A model generated the notes under the pieces. The model worked only from the letters and a program-made list of their open reading frames with translations, was not told the DNA's origin and ran no database searches. 38,574 bases of DNA from Welwitschia mirabilis (taxonomy: Eukaryota > Gnetophyta > Gnetopsida > Welwitschiales): NCBI GenBank assembly GCA_051453625.1, contig JBOZIK010000001.1:71233234-71271807 (forward strand). The letters are read 5' to 3'. The position numbers and the translations under genes are program-made. Shown piece after piece: positions 1 to 13,330 of this stretch; within the stretch, counting starts at the first letter, position 1, and every line of letters begins with the position of its first letter.

Positions 1-834
1 ATATTAAAAATCATAAATAACATCTGTATTATAAAGTAGTCATTCTTCAATAGAGGATACACCGCCCAACACCAAGGTAACGTTTCTCTAGATTACAAGA
101 TGGTTCTCTGATTCCAAGATCTTCTATTACAAGAATGCTAGGTATTGTAGAAGATGATTAGGGATCAAGGGGATGACTTTTATTTATAGACAAAAAGGAA
201 AAGGGAACTAATAGAAAAGTAAAGCAGAAACTCTAGCTAACATGCAAGGGAAAGTTGCAATAAAGAGGCGATAACTCAGGAATACATTTGGTAAAAGTGA
301 CAGAGAAGACTGTCATCTTAAGGATCATCTGGATGAAGGAGGAGATAACAAGGATAGATGATTGGAAATTTGGTTATACTTCAGTTTATCTCCTTGTCTA
401 ACTACATGTGAACTATTGTCAACTAGTTTTCGAGATTTTGTCCACTTAGTGTTGTCTGCATGATGATGTAGATGATGATGTCTGATAAGGGGATCTTTGA
501 TTTGTCTGGAAGTTATCTTAAAAGAAGTCTATTTATCACTCAATTGGGGTTATCATCCTAACTGTCATGTGGACAATGGAGGGGACGACAGTATTTTCTT
601 GATCTTTTATTTTTGGAATTGATTTGTTATCTTCAAGAATCGTTATCCAAACTGATACTTGTCTGAATCTGCATGAATTTCTTCCATTTTATTCGATATT
701 TGCATGTTTTCATCTTGTGCTCCTTGATTCTTGATTATCATAGGAATTAAGCATTTATTTGTTAGTTTATCTACAAAACAACTCAAAATACCCTATCAAA
801 TACACATACGTTGGCATCGTAACATAGCTTCATA
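1..834 (-). repeat. Ty3/gypsy LTR, cut by window edge (LTR D)
   Basis: This is about four fifths of an LTR of the family seen at 31092-32154 and 37350-38112. Its start matches the middle of the LTR at about 37745, and its right end (ACCCTATCAAAT ... CGTAACA) matches the end of the LTR at 32154. It ends in TAACA, the complement of the TGTTA terminus. The sequence to the right (tagcttcat) lacks the C-run (polypurine tract) that follows the 3' LTR at 32155. It is therefore a 5' LTR of an element lying to the left, or a solo LTR. Homology is seen directly; the 5'/solo choice is inferred. Confidence 0.85.
178..189 (-). promoter_or_regulatory. LTR TATA box (LTR D)
   Basis: On the minus strand this reads CTATAAATAAAA, about 650 bp inside the LTR. 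The equivalent position is kept in LTR B (37923-37933) and LTR F (30121-30130), as expected for the U3 promoter. Only the motif and its conservation are seen. Confidence 0.5.
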
Positions 835-3800
835 AAAATTTTTATTTCTTCCTTGTAATTCAAATTTCCTTTTTCCTACTAGTGTTATATTTCCTCTAGT
901 TGATCTAATAGATCTTATCTTTTTATTTTAAAATTATTCCTATATTTCTTAGTCCATAACTTAAGGATGTTTTCTAGTTAATAGGATGCTTCATGAAGAA
1001 TACCCAATGATAGTTCTTTGTATAATAGCTTCTTATATTTCTAATTAGTTATTTAAACCTCTCCATTTAATTAGTATCTTTTAAACTTAAAAGAATTATG
1101 GTGGGATGTTCTTACAATCATTAAAAACAAAAGGTATATAATTAGATCATGTTGTTAGTACTCATCTAATTAAACAATCTATGAAATCTATATCCTTTTT
1201 AAAGATCTAAGATGTGTCTATTTTAATAAGTATTCTGTTGATAACTTGCCTTTTGTTTGATCAAGAATAAGAAATATATACAAGTTCTAGGTAAAACATC
1301 TCTTTTCTTATGTAGTAAACATAAGTATTTATTAATCTTAGCTTTATTTCAGTGTTTGGTTCCAAGTTTTCTCATCTATATAAGCATTAGTTAAAGTTGT
1401 TAATTATTGCTTAACACTAATTATTATAATTTTTCATTAGCTTCTTAAGAACTTAAAATCTTATTTGATGATTTTAAGGCCTATAAAACTTAGTGATGAT
1501 TAGCTCATTAATCTAAATAAGGAGAAACCAATTATCTATTTCTACTACTTTGAAAAGGATTTAGCTATTAATTAGTAATTATTTCACTCTATTTAAACTA
1601 GTAACTATAATAGTGTCCTAGTCCTTAGTGCTTTTTAACACTTCCCATTAATGTTTTCATTTCCTAGAAATAAGCTAAGTTGAGTTTTCATTATTATATG
1701 AGATGATGAAATGATTTATTTTTATGGAATTTTTTAATCCCCTTTATATTTTATGAGAAGAATATCCATAATCTCTCTTCCTATTGAGATGTTTTTAATC
1801 ACATCTTTAGTGGTTAATTGAATTTATTTAAAATGTTTAATTAGTTTTCTTAATCTTTTTGCAATAATCATCTATATTCCTTTATCATTATATACTTAGA
1901 AACCTTTAAATAAGAGGATATTTCTATCTCTATAGCCTTCTCTCCATTTTATGTTATTTTTAGAGGGTATTTGTTTTTTTTAAAAGATTATTTTAATTAG
2001 CACAAAAACTAGAATTTTACAAACAACAGTGCACATGGATCTAGTAGAAATGATTTACTTCTATTATCCATTAGGAGATACTTTTTAAATACTAAAAATA
2101 AAAGCCAAAATCTAACGCAAAACATATGCATGGTAAGGATTAGAATAGAAAACTATATCTATTACTAGCTAATAGGAAAGTAGAAAACCTAGATTCTAAG
2201 GCTAGAAAAGAAAATAATTAAAGCTAAAAAGTTATAGATAATATTTAGACTTCTACACCAGCATGACATAGTGCATGAAATATGAAATACGCAAGCATGC
2301 TCACTTGTAAAAATGTCTTTTAATACATTAATATCTGTGATTCGCTTAAAAGCTTCTTCAACCCTATCTTGATTTTTATCTAGGTGTCATTTCTTCATTA
2401 TGTATATATGCATGTTCATAACCTCTTATTATAATGCAACCAGGAGAATTTATAATTTACCATAGTGATCTTTCAAACTTTTATAGCTTCCACTTCATTA
2501 TAGTTTAGTTCTCCATTAGATTTTGAGCCCCTCTCAGTTTTCACCTCTTCTTTTATATAACTCTCTTCTGAGGGATAGCTAAAGTGCTTTGTGCTTAAAT
2601 TTCCTTTATTATGACTTAGTTAATTTCTAAGAGATGCCTTTGGCATGTCTGAGGAATGTTCTTTTATCTCTTTGAAGTCTCATTCTTCATCACTAAATGT
2701 GATAACATCCTTGTCCTTCATGCTATGATGTTCTACCTTTAACTTATTATAGGAGTTTTGTCAAGAATTTTCCTCACAACTCTACCTCATTAGTATTAAA
2801 ATGGGGTATAGTTCTTTCTTTTTACTTCATTGCTACTTTAATGGATTTTTTCTAGTAATTTATTTCAATCTTTCACATCACTCACACCCGATCTGACCCT
2901 TTGTAAAAAGAAAAAGGAAGTGAAATAGTCTACATTTTCTACTGTAATATCTTCCTAGGCTTCCCCTAAAACCCTATACTTAAGAGTACTCATTCTTAAA
3001 GTGGATATCTTAGCAAATTCTAATAATCTCTTAATTAGTATAGAATGCCATTTTTTCACACTGTCTCCTAGCCTTTCTATGAAGAAGAAGGATAAGCTCA
3101 CTGACCTTTCCTCTTTAAAGGCTAATAAAAAATTAAAATGTAGTTTTCTTAGCTTTAAATATTTCCCATTACAAATGATGTAATAATAAATAAATTTAGC
3201 CATAGTTCTCTAGGATTTGGATATCTTTGATTTTTAAATATAATCATTTCCTATTCTTAGCACTTTCCACTTAAAAAACATGTCAATCTCATTGAAATCT
3301 GAAAACTATGGGAATACTTGATTCCATTTTTCATGTAGTCCTATAGCCTATGATACTAGTTGTTGAAAGATTGGAAAAATATGTTAAGATCATTAAAATT
3401 TGAAAAATATGGGAATACTTATTTTCATTATTCATGTAGTCTTATAGCCTATGGTATTAGTTGTTGAGAGATTGGAACTCTTCTTTTTCTGACCACTAAT
3501 TTGTCATGTATAATCACTTTAATTAATGAAAATTTTGGGTCTCCTCTAAGCTCAGCTAGATACCTACTCAAGAGCTAAAATTCAACTCCATAACTCCTCC
3601 CTTTGCTTATATTTCTTGGCATTTTCTAGTTCATGTTGAGAATGCTATCCCATCTTTTTAAACATTGAGACATATATGAACTTTCTTCTTATTTTTGCTT
3701 TGATGGTGCTAATATTTAAGATTATATTTTGGAAGATGATGTTATTACAAGCCACTCATATAAATTATAATGTTACATTAAAAACTATTTTAAGAATTAA

Positions 3801-4559
3801 CTATATACATCTAATTTATTCCACATTAATTCCTCACTATACCTCCCATGCCGTTGTCCTCTCTTTCTTAAATTTTTTGCTAATAAAGCCTGATATTTAA
3901 AAATTAACCATATTAATATAGTATATTTGTTCATAATTCATCTCTTCCATAACTTATGCAATAGATCATTCATTTCGTATTTTTTAATTACTAGTGCTTT
4001 GAAGTTAATAGGGTTGCCATCTAGAGTGAAAACATGTTTTCTTCTTGTTAGAATAATTTACATGCATACATTTTATTTCTACAAATATTTAATGGATATA
4101 TTAATATTTTTTATTTTTGATTTGATGGTCAAAGACAAATTCAAATCTATATTATGGTATAAAAAATCAAATATAATAATAATTGATGTGTCTGAGAAGG
4201 GTATGTTCCCTGTGCTATAATAGTCCTTAACTCTTAGGCCTATTATGGTTTTTGGCTAAATTTGCATCATTCTAATCTTCTGTATCTTCTTTAGCTTCTT
4301 ATCATTAAATATTTTTGATCATCAAAAGGGGATATCTTTCTTCTAGATTTTCTAGATCATAAGATCTTCTAACTCTTATCTTCTTTTATATAATACCTTT
4401 TAAAAGGGGTTACTTATCCACTTTGCTTCCTACTTATTATATTTACAACTTGAAATTTTTATTTAAGGGGAACTTCTCCTAATTTTAAATTTCATAATTA
4501 TATAAGCCTTTAATAATAGAACACTATTTCTTATATCTTGTAAACTCAATTTTCATAAC
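835..4559. other. Decayed AT-rich DNA, no gene recognised
   Basis: This stretch has no open frame that looks like a conserved protein on either strand. It lies downstream of the minus-strand LINE and may include its 3' end. A minus-strand segment at about 2955-3100 faintly recalls the W..I..K/LS block that follows LINE reverse transcriptase, but it is too far from the RT motifs to join with confidence. One tandem duplication (3274-3476) is listed separately. Confidence 0.5.
3274..3476. repeat. Tandem duplication, period 101 bp, two copies
   Basis: The block containing actatgggaatacttg and catgtagtcctatagcctatg recurs 101 bp later as aatatgggaatactta and catgtagtcttatagcctatg. The copies differ at scattered positions, so the duplication is not recent. 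Confidence 0.85.
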
Positions 4560-6950
4560 TCTAAAAGTTTGGCTCTCTCTTCTTGTGCATCCACATACAC
4601 TCATGGATCTCCTTTTCTACCATCCTATATGAAGTTCATAAGTATTCTATTATGCATGTCCTTTACCTTCTCTAGAAATATCCCTATTAATGCACTGTAT
4701 TGTGCTATACTTTACATGATGGGATTTACTAAAAGATCCTTCTCTTGCTTGAGAGGAAGATAGCATTTCATCCATTAAACCTTTTACATATCTTAAGTAT
4801 AAGTCCTTTTCAATACTTAACTCTATTATAGTTAAACATTGGGATTTTAAAATATAATTCTTTATCATTACCTTTTTGGATGTCTAATATTCTTTCTCCT
4901 GTCTACTACACACTCCTCTAGGTGTTAATGTAGTATGTCCTACTTTTATGCCAACTCATATTGAGTTTTAATTTATTTTTAAAGACTTCTAGTCCATATT
5001 TGATTATTTTAATCTTATCCATGTTTTCTTCTATGAAAATGATTAAGTCATCAATAAATTAATTGCATAATCTATTTGTATTATGGTTTTTAATTTCTCT
5101 TCCCTTCATTTGGGTAAAATAATCCTACAAAACATTTAAGATGATGACAAATATGCAAGGAGATAAAGGGTCTTCCCACCTTAAACCTTTGCCTATACTA
5201 AAAAAGTTATGAATAAATTTATTAATTTCAAGTTATTTCTCATTTATTTTTACATCTTAATTACTAATCTAATGAATTTAAGAGAAAAATCTTTGGTGTT
5301 TAAGATGTATTTCAAATATGCCCATGATACCCTCTCTTACACCTTTCTTATGTCTAGTTTTAACATGTAGATCTTTATCTTATACTTCTAAAAGGAGTGG
5401 AAAAGTTTATAATTAACATTAACTTGGTCTATGATTGATTAATTTTGTGAGAATCCTACTTAATTCTATGGAACCAACTTTTGTAGTGTTAACCAAATCC
5501 TTGCTACTAAACTTTTGAAAAAGACCTTATAGATCATATTATATAATCCTATGGGTCTATAATTAGTAATGTATCTCACCTCTTGACTTTTTAAAATCAT
5601 GATCACATGGTTTTTATTCCAATCATGAGGAATCGATCTCATAAATAAGCCTTACTAAAAGCTAGATTCATTAATTTTCCTGTTCTTATATTTCTTAAAG
5701 AACTCGATCATCCATTTACCTGACCCTAGAATCTTGATTAGCTTTATTTTTCTTAGCACTCTTTAGACTTCATTCTTCTCAAGATTTCTTAGGGGATCTT
5801 TCACCATCTAGCCTCCTAGCTAGTAAGTCAATCTTTTTCTTAAACTTAGTTCTTCTAAAATCTATAATAGATGGCTTATAAAAGCATGCTACACATTTTT
5901 CTTTTTATAGGTTTGTTCCTTATAGATTACTTTTCTTATGAAGTTCATCTATCTTCTATTATTAACAACTCTAAATAAGTTATTTATTTTCTTATCTCCA
6001 TATTTTAAATAATTTATCTCAGAAATTTATATTTAGTAAAGTTCCTCTTAGTGTCTAATATTATGTAGTTTCCATAAACTCCTATATTATTATTTATGCA
6101 GATATTCCTCTTGTTCATATATGGATTGAATCTTTCTTAATTCCATCTTAATCTTTTATTTACTCCTAACCATAGAAACTCATCCTTTCTTTCATTTCCT
6201 GAGCTGGGCTTTCATATTCAACAAATTTTTCTACAATGCCTCTATGATGTGCTTTTTATTTAATCTCTAGTTCTTTTCTAAGGGGAAAAATATCATCTTC
6301 TTGCAATCAAGCATTCCCAAAGGTAAGTAGAACTTTCTTATATGAGCTCTATTTATTATGAGGTAAAGAGGTTTATAATTAGAACATTAAATCCCCTTTC
6401 CTTCCAAGATCTACTTCTTATATTTCATTTATTTTTGAAAAATTAGTGCTCTCTTTATCTTGGAGATAATCATTTTCTTTTTCTTGTGATTTTACCAAGT
6501 AAATTATACACTTTAAAATTACCATATCCATGACGTTGAGTTTTAGCATCATTTCTTCTACCTCTTAGCCTATTATTCCATTCCAAATTGCTCCTAATAT
6601 CTTTTCTCCTTAGTGCATAATTTTATTAAATTCCTAATTATAATGCAAATAGCATTTTGGATTTTTATAATGAGTGCCTACCAAAGTCTTATTTTTTCTT
6701 CCTATGAATGCAGAGTATACAGATTAATCAACCATCATTTATTAAAATCTAGGATTTGAAACTATCTATTTGTCTTTACTCTACTATAATCTATCCCCTT
6801 CTTGATCAAGTTAGCTAGTTCTCTTGCTTTTTAACATCTTGGAATTAATTTAAAATACCATTTTTTCTTAAATTTTATTTAAAAATCACATTTTTGAGCT
6901 TTGATTTCCTATAAATAGGCTATTTCTATGTTTTTATTGTAAATCAATTC
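4560..6950 (-). pseudogene. LINE ORF2 remnant: endonuclease trace and reverse transcriptase
   Basis: In order on the minus strand: EIKAQK at about 6900 (like the LQETK block of the APE endonuclease, weak); YLKYGDKKINNLF at about 6010-5970; YITNYRPIGLYNMIYK at about 5570 (the RPISL-YK block); LVARIW at 5520; KLDIRK at 5370 (the KLD.eKAyD block, which carries the first catalytic Asp); GLRWEDPLSPCIFVII at about 5180 (the GLRQGDPLSP block); FIDDLIIF at about 5045 (the FADD catalytic motif with A to I); and a SIAQYS...MNFI thumb block at 4735-4600. In the family this enzyme nicks DNA and copies LINE RNA at the target. Stops lie between and within motifs, and at least two frame changes occur. Confidence 0.9.
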
Positions 6951-7005
6951 TTTTAAGGTCTTAATTTTTACTATTGAGTACATTCCTCACTATTCTAGCT
7001 TAGAA

Positions 7006-7027
7006 TATTTATTTATTTATTTATTTT
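7006..7027. repeat. Short ATTT microsatellite
   Basis: About five tandem ATTT units, running into a T tract, inside the LINE region. Confidence 0.8.
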
Positions 7028-7444
7028 TTAGGTTTTGGTTATTTTTCTTGATAACTCTGTTAAGAAACTCTAAGAACCCTTTGCTATATTTTTTACTATT
7101 GTCTTTTTAGCCCTGTCTATGATAAAAGGAATTTTTACTAATTTGGACTTACTCCTACCTATCTCTTCATCATAGTTATCTTAGTAGAATTTACTTTCTT
7201 CATCCTCTCCATTTTCTTCCTTCTTAAACTATGAACTTTTTAAGAAGAAAAATCTATTTGAACCTACATCTTGATTACAGATTTTTAAATTCTTTGTTTG
7301 CTTTGGTAGGGGGTTAACCTTCCACATTTTTCCTTTAAGCTTAATCTTCTTTTTGCCTAGTGCAGTTCCTACTCCTAGTGTTACTATGATTTCCATTTTT
7401 TACTTATCTTTTAGAATTCTTTCTTATACTTTTTGAGTCTATAG

Positions 7445-7830
7445 TTTTATGATATGTAACCAAACATCTTACACACCATAAAATAATGGTTTGAATAAAG
7501 AGAAGAATCATAACCTTTCTTTCCACATTTTCCATAAGTTATTTCTTTTAGAATAAGATAACAACAGGTAGAGTAACTAAGAGTCCTACAAAATCTATAA
7601 AGGTCCAAAATGATTTTGTACTTCATTTAACATTATCAAATTTAAAGAAATAAATTAATTCAAATTTTTATAGTGTCTTTTTTAGCTTCAGATCTATCCA
7701 TGCATAAAACCAAATAAGCATCATTCTCATTCCATTACTAGTAACTGCTTCTAGCTCAATAATTTGTCTAAACTACTTCATTAGAGTCTTTATAAACTCT
7801 AGATTCCATAAGGCTAAGCTAATACCAAGA
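7445..7830 (-). pseudogene. LINE ORF1 remnant (DUF4283-like, zinc knuckle)
   Basis: The minus strand at 7826-7682 reads ISLALWNLEFIKTLMK, stop, FRQIIELEAVTSNGMRMM. This follows the DUF4283 pattern of plant LINE ORF1 proteins (Pl.lWn.e.l..ig..iG..v.vD..T.....). About 140 bp further on, YGKCGKKGYDSS and VCKMFGY (7545-7445) look like a degraded CCHC knuckle. In the family, this protein binds LINE RNA. It lies directly upstream of ORF2, as expected. Stops make it a pseudogene. Confidence 0.75.
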
Positions 7831-8110
7831 GTTTCATACATATTAATAACTATTAGAAGATTTTGTTAAAATCCTCTCATAGTTTCCACCTACCAAGATT
7901 AGAACTTTCACCCAAAAAATGATAAACCTTTAAGTATCATACTCTTTAGGTTTTACTTTGATTTGAACTTGAAAAAAAAAAGTAATGCCTTTTACTAATG
8001 CTACTACCTAAACCATATTAATTTCTATCCCTTTTAGGGAAACCCATTTCTTATCATTTCCATGATTAGTTATAGCCAAGAAAAAATAAACCATTTTATT
8101 AGCCTAAAAT

Positions 8111-9990
8111 AGAACCTATTATTCATATTTACATAATGTTCTAGTAAAACTTTAAGCTTAAACAACTCATTCTACTTTGAAAATTTTCATAATGGGGGGA
8201 GTCACATTTCTACATGAAAGAAACCTTGTCTAGTATTTTCACCATAAAGAGTAACATAGAACCTTGGAAAATCAGGAATCACTACCATACTCATATGCCT
8301 AGATCTACCTCCTTTAAGACCCCTCATCCTATTCTTATTACTATAATGCAATGTTAGTACCATCCTACTTATCAAACTCTTCTAATCTCACCATCTTCAC
8401 TCATTTGTTAGTTGGTCCTTCTTATCTTTATTACTTTTCATGGATTTATCTATCATTAGCATTACCTGTTTCATTTCTTTTGGGGAAGTACTTTGGTATT
8501 TTCTTTATTTTTTTTCTAATTATTTCCATTCTCTTTTTTATATTCTTTTATTTACTTACTATCTCTTCCTTATTGTTGAAAAGGATTCTTATTCATCTTC
8601 ATCTTAGATTTGTTCTTCATGTATTATATATTTTCATAATAATTTTGACTCAATATTATTCTATAATATTACTTTGTATGTCCTTCTTTTTGTTAATGAA
8701 TTGACTTGGTAAATTTTTTATATGTATGTCCTCTTTAGATGAAATTTTTTATAGATTATATATATCTTTGTATATTCTCAAATTTAAAAATTAGATTGTA
8801 AATTCCTATTTAGATTTAAATGAGATTTGTTTGATCTTCTTTACATTTTAAAAAGTAGATCCCATGAAAAACCTAGCTAGCATAGATCTAGAAGATCTAG
8901 CTATTATTTTATTTATTCTAATTAGTTTCTTCTGAAAAGTTAGTCTTTCAAAACTCTATTGGGAATTTCATTGTTTTCATTCATTTTACAAAATTATCAA
9001 GTTGTGTTTCATCATACTAAACACTTGGTTTTTATAGAGTAAGGATTAAATCATGTGTTTTAAGAAATTAACATCCCTTAGATAGGATTTTGTTTTTACC
9101 CTAGAAAAAAGAAATGAAATGAAAGAAGTCCTTTAAACATTATTTATACCTTCACTTACGCTATGTCCATCTATTTTATAGATATTCAAGGATGTATTAA
9201 GTTTAATTTATGTATAGAACTAGCTGATATATGTGAGTATAATAAACAAATTTTAAACTTGATTTTAGCTTTAAGGCACACCTTGTCTAAGATGAAATAC
9301 ATTAAGATAGATCTTTGAATTACTATTTTAACATTCTTTTAAAGAAAACATAGCTAAAAATATGATAGCTACCATGCCTTTACATCAACAATTCTATTTT
9401 TACTTGCCACTACTAAAATCTTATAGTTACTACTAAATACTACCTTCTCTAGTAAGGATGATTTCTACCATACTTTGTATTTTGTAAACCTTAATTACTT
9501 AAGTATTAAATAAGTTAATCTTTTACTTAAATCATGCATTCTTCTTATTTATAGGCCTTACTGTATTTTAAGTAAGTAACCTTAGCTTTTGTAATTTTCT
9601 TAGTTCATTATAAAAATGATAGTAATTATGTTGTAAACATTTTATGAGAAAATAAATTCATAATTAAAAATATTTAAATATTAACACTAAATAATCCTAT
9701 TATGTAAGGAATTTAAATCAGATGGTAAAACTATCATATTTAAAATTTCAAAAGGGTATAATAATATGTTTTACAAAAATACCAAGTACATTGTACTCAT
9801 TTAAATTTCTTTGTGAATATAATAGGTATACTATACTAATTTATAAATAGATATCTTAGTCTTTGTATTATGTGATTGATAGATTATATACATTATGAAA
9901 TAAATGAGCATGTAAATAAGTACAAACACTTTTACTTATAACCAAGAATGATGAATGGGTAGATTTATTCTTCCATGAATTTTATCTTCT
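8111..9990. other. AT-rich DNA, no gene recognised
   Basis: A plus-strand open stretch at 8351-8704 gives a hydrophobic, compositionally biased peptide and is not credible as a gene. On the minus strand, 8330-8190 contains a readable stretch (GGRSRHMSMVVIPDFPRF) that may be the start of LINE ORF1. Nothing else is recognisable. Confidence 0.5.
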
Positions 9991-10006
9991 TGAGATGTGT
10001 AGTAGA

Positions 10007-10233
10007 ACTTAATTTATAACATATTAATTATTTTACTCATTGGAATGAAAGAAGCTTATCTCATCATGTCATATGATAATTTCAAAATTAGTACATTTTC
10101 TCTTTCGATACATGTCTTGAATTGATATTTATGACATATTAATTTTCTTATTCATTAAAATTGAAGAGGTTTATTCAATTATGCCATATGGTAACTTCAA
10201 ATTTTATGCATTTATTATTTTAATGCATGTCTT
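10007..10233. repeat. Tandem duplication, period about 115 bp
   Basis: The block ataacatattaatt ... catcatgtcatatgataatttcaaaatt ... atacatgtcttgaatt is repeated about 115 bp later as atgacatattaatt ... attatgccatatggtaacttcaaattt ... atgcatgtcttaaatt. The copies are diverged. Confidence 0.75.
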
Positions 10234-10464
10234 AAATTAAATTATACATTCTTATAAGCATATGAAGGATTAAGAAAGAGCTAGCATGAGGAAATGATAC
10301 ATGTAACTAATCTTACTAACTAAAGAAAGAAACTCACTTACTCTACTTAGGTGCATGAGTTATAGATATGTTGTCTCTTTTTATAATTTAATATCATTTG
10401 TTAGTCATCTAACTTATCAATGATAAATCATGTGATCTTATGGTTTTGGACTATATGCCTTTAT

Positions 10465-10500
10465 TTATCTATATATAGAGACCTTTTCTCTCTTGTAAAA
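10465..10500 (+). promoter_or_regulatory. Possible TATA promoter of an old LTR
   Basis: The sequence tctatatatagagacc followed by ttttctctcttgtaaaaaagg has the look of the TATA box and start region of a copia-type LTR. No LTR ends, PBS or pol sequence could be found around it, so this is a weak call. Confidence 0.25.
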
Positions 10501-12650
10501 AAGGAGATACTTTTTATTTATCATGCAAGTGCATTTACTTTTATCATCTCTTTTTTTCCCTCATTCTCTTGCTTATGAAGCTTGAATCTTTGAAGCTTAG
10601 TGCTAAAGATTTTTAATCTTGGAACTTCATCAAGCTTCATCTATCAAGAATTAGTAATCTTTTCAACTAAGCTCCTTTACTCATATTTTATATATGACCT
10701 CTTTTAAGATTCTAGTAGAGTAATGAAATAATGTATTAGGCTATTCTTTATAGTTATCATAGCATTATGTTATAAAAAATACTCTATCTTATTAGCTCTC
10801 ACCAAGATGTCAGGGAGAAATAACTTGTCTCTTATGCTTAGTAATGGAGGTTACCAATAGAAGATTATGGCCAAGTAACTAAAGGGTTTACTATAAAAAT
10901 TGAAGTATATATACATACTTAACATAATATATTTCATTAATTATGCATTAGATCAATCTTATTAGGGGTAAAATTCTAATCTTTAAAATCTCTTTTAGGG
11001 TAGTACTCTTTCATGATAATTCCAAGGCTCATTTTAAACATTTTTTGTGCATTAATTTTTCTTTTCTATGTTTATTTTCATCAATAATATTTAGCTAATA
11101 TAAATTATAAATATGTAGTTTAACTAGTAGATTAAAGATTTTACTGATACTAATTATTTCATATCGAATTGCAAAATATTTACAATGTTTACATAGTAAA
11201 AGTTAAATTCTTCAAAATAGAGGCAAAGGTTAAGAATATTATAGCTTAGTAAATAATTAGTACAAATAACTAAAATTTTTTCTATAATTATAAGATTATG
11301 TTACACCTATAAAAATTTAAAAATAGTAATTTTTATAATGTGTAATAATTTTTAAGGATATTACTTATAAAAATAGATTAGGAAATAAATACAAAAATAG
11401 TAAGCAATTAATTTGAATATCTAAAACTAATAATTAAAATATTTAAAATCTTGAGTAATATAGGTTTTAGAGAATTAAATAATCTTTTCAAAACATATTA
11501 AATCATTTGAAACTTAAATTATTTTAAAAGTTATGGTTATTTTAGTGTAGTATGACAGGACTATAATTTTAGCAAATTTGATAGTTGTTAACCTTAAATC
11601 ATGATTTAAAAATAGTACTTAGAATTTTAAAATAGCTTAAATTAATTTTTAAGGATCCTATTATGAGTTTATTTTATGGAAAGCTACTATACTTATTTGA
11701 CTTTGTAATTAATTAATTATTAAATTTTAATTATGATGAGTTTTTAAAGCTTTAAAAATTTTATAATTAATGTCTAAAATTACAAAAAAATTATTAAATA
11801 AAATTGTATAGGTAATTCAACTATATAAGATAAGTTCTTATTAGTAACTTTAAGTTAGATTATTTACATAAAACATTTGATTAGATTATTTACATAAAAC
11901 ATTTGATTAAGAAAAGTATCCTTTTTACCTTTTTTAAATCTTAATGTGAATATGCATGCTTATAAGGGTTTCTACGTATCATGTCTAGTTTTTCCTAAGG
12001 TATAAGAGTCTTTAAATTAGATTGATAAGTAGTTAAATATTTAGAAAATAAATTAATAATCCTAAATTTAGGTATTACATGTGCAAAAAAGAAAAGGCGG
12101 TGTGGAAGAGGGGAGTGGAGGAGGGGGGAAGGAGTAAAAGTGAAAGTAAATGATTGCATGTTATCTATTTTAAAAATTATTAAAACCTATAAACTTTAGT
12201 AAATTAATTACAAGATTACGTTAATCATGAAATTTAGTATTATTTGTGCATGATTTTTACTGTTACAGCATAGAATTAGATTACTTAATTTATTTGAAAA
12301 ATTAAACTGCAATTTTGTGTAGATTTCTTTTAATTGTATCTTGATTATGAAATAGTAAAGACATATGATCTGAAGTATTTAATCATGTTATTTATTTCAT
12401 GTAATTAAATTTATTTTATAGATATTATTATATTATTATTTAAAACCTATGGTAAGGCTTGGAAAGGAAGGATTATGAAAACCTAAGCTACTTGTAGAAA
12501 CTTAAATATTACTCTTAGTTGTTCATTATGAATACCTGAGTCTCCTAGCCATTAGAGTTATAGATTCATACCTTGCAATTGTGAATGTATTGAATCTTAG
12601 ATATGGATAGCAATACTTAAAGGCTTAGCTTAGAATAGTATGGTTTAATT
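10501..12650. other. AT-rich DNA, no gene recognised
   Basis: No conserved protein pattern was found on either strand. A short G-rich patch at about 12098-12135 (gtggaagaggggagtggagg) stands out from the AT-rich background, but I cannot assign a function. A perfect 26-bp tandem repeat lies at 11855-11906. Confidence 0.5.
11855..11906. repeat. Perfect tandem repeat, 2 x 26 bp
   Basis: The unit begins ttagattatttacataaaac and occurs twice, back to back, with no mismatch. This is a recent slippage or duplication. Confidence 0.95.
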
Positions 12651-13330
12651 CTATTCTTGTAATTTTTTCATGGTTCCAACTTTATCTTGTAATACTTGCA
12701 TGATTTTAGTGTTTCGTATGTTATCATGTTTAGAAATGTTTTGCTAGAAATAATCATATAATTGTGAAGCTTTTATTAGTATCTTGTGAAAATCATTTTG
12801 GAGTCTACAAGTCTTATGCTTATCGTATATCCTTATGTCAATGATTCTTAGAATCTTATATAATTTGTGAGATCTTTACCTATCTTATTAATGATTTTAT
12901 ACTAAGCCTTATTAGCATCTTATTGAGGATCATTTGTAAATAACTTGTGTTGACCATTGATCATGACTTAAGATTATTAAATAAGAGAATTAAATCTAGT
13001 CAAGGTAACCAGTTATTCAAACCTTAGAGAGTGGTATGCTCTATTGTAAGTCCCAAGGTATTAGGACTGAACCTCCAAAAAGAAAAGGAAAAAATATGCT
13101 TAATAAAATTATGTTTATCCCTTCTAGTTATGTGTATCTAAATTACTTAAACCTAATATGGGATAACAGTAAAGAAGATAATATAAAATTGAGGTATTTA
13201 TTACATCTTGGGTATTCTAGTGTTTTCTTAACTTGTAGTTGGGGAATCCTATACCTAACTGTTCCATGCCATAAGCCATACTAGAAAATATGATGGAATA
13301 TAATTATTAAATTGTATATGCATGTGCAAG
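12650..13330. repeat. Dispersed repeat copy R1 (unidentified family)
   Basis: This segment aligns, with divergence, to two separated pieces: about 14100-14362 and 30635-31091. Shared marks include caaggtaaccagttattcaaa versus caaggtaactagttgttcaaa, the gaacctcc..aagaaa..gaaaaaaatatg block, and ttatcatgt near the left side. An 82-codon open stretch inside R1 (13036-13284) is not conserved in R2 and is not taken as a gene. The family could not be named. Confidence 0.6.

Larger units (their letters stand above)
4560..8110 (-). mobile_element. L1-type LINE retrotransposon, fossil
   Basis: Reading the minus strand from about 8110 down to 4560 gives, in the right order, a DUF4283-like ORF1 stretch, a degenerate zinc knuckle, a trace of the endonuclease, the GDKxxxxLF...NRR linker, and the reverse-transcriptase blocks through the thumb region. 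This is the standard plant L1 order. There are many stops and frameshifts, so it cannot be active. Neither end is defined: I see no clear poly(A) tail at the left or target-site duplication. The 5' limit may extend to about 8700, where the minus strand is lysine/glutamate-rich but not recognisable. Confidence 0.88.

Noticed and set aside
8351-8704. 117-codon open stretch on the plus strand, very hydrophobic
   Set aside because: Biased composition (Phe, Ile, Leu, Ser) expected from T-rich DNA. No motif, no neighbours, and it overlaps the region just upstream of LINE ORF1 on the other strand.
13036-13284. 82-codon plus-strand open frame
   Set aside because: It falls inside dispersed repeat R1. 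The aligned R2 sequence does not keep the frame, so there is no sign of coding constraint.
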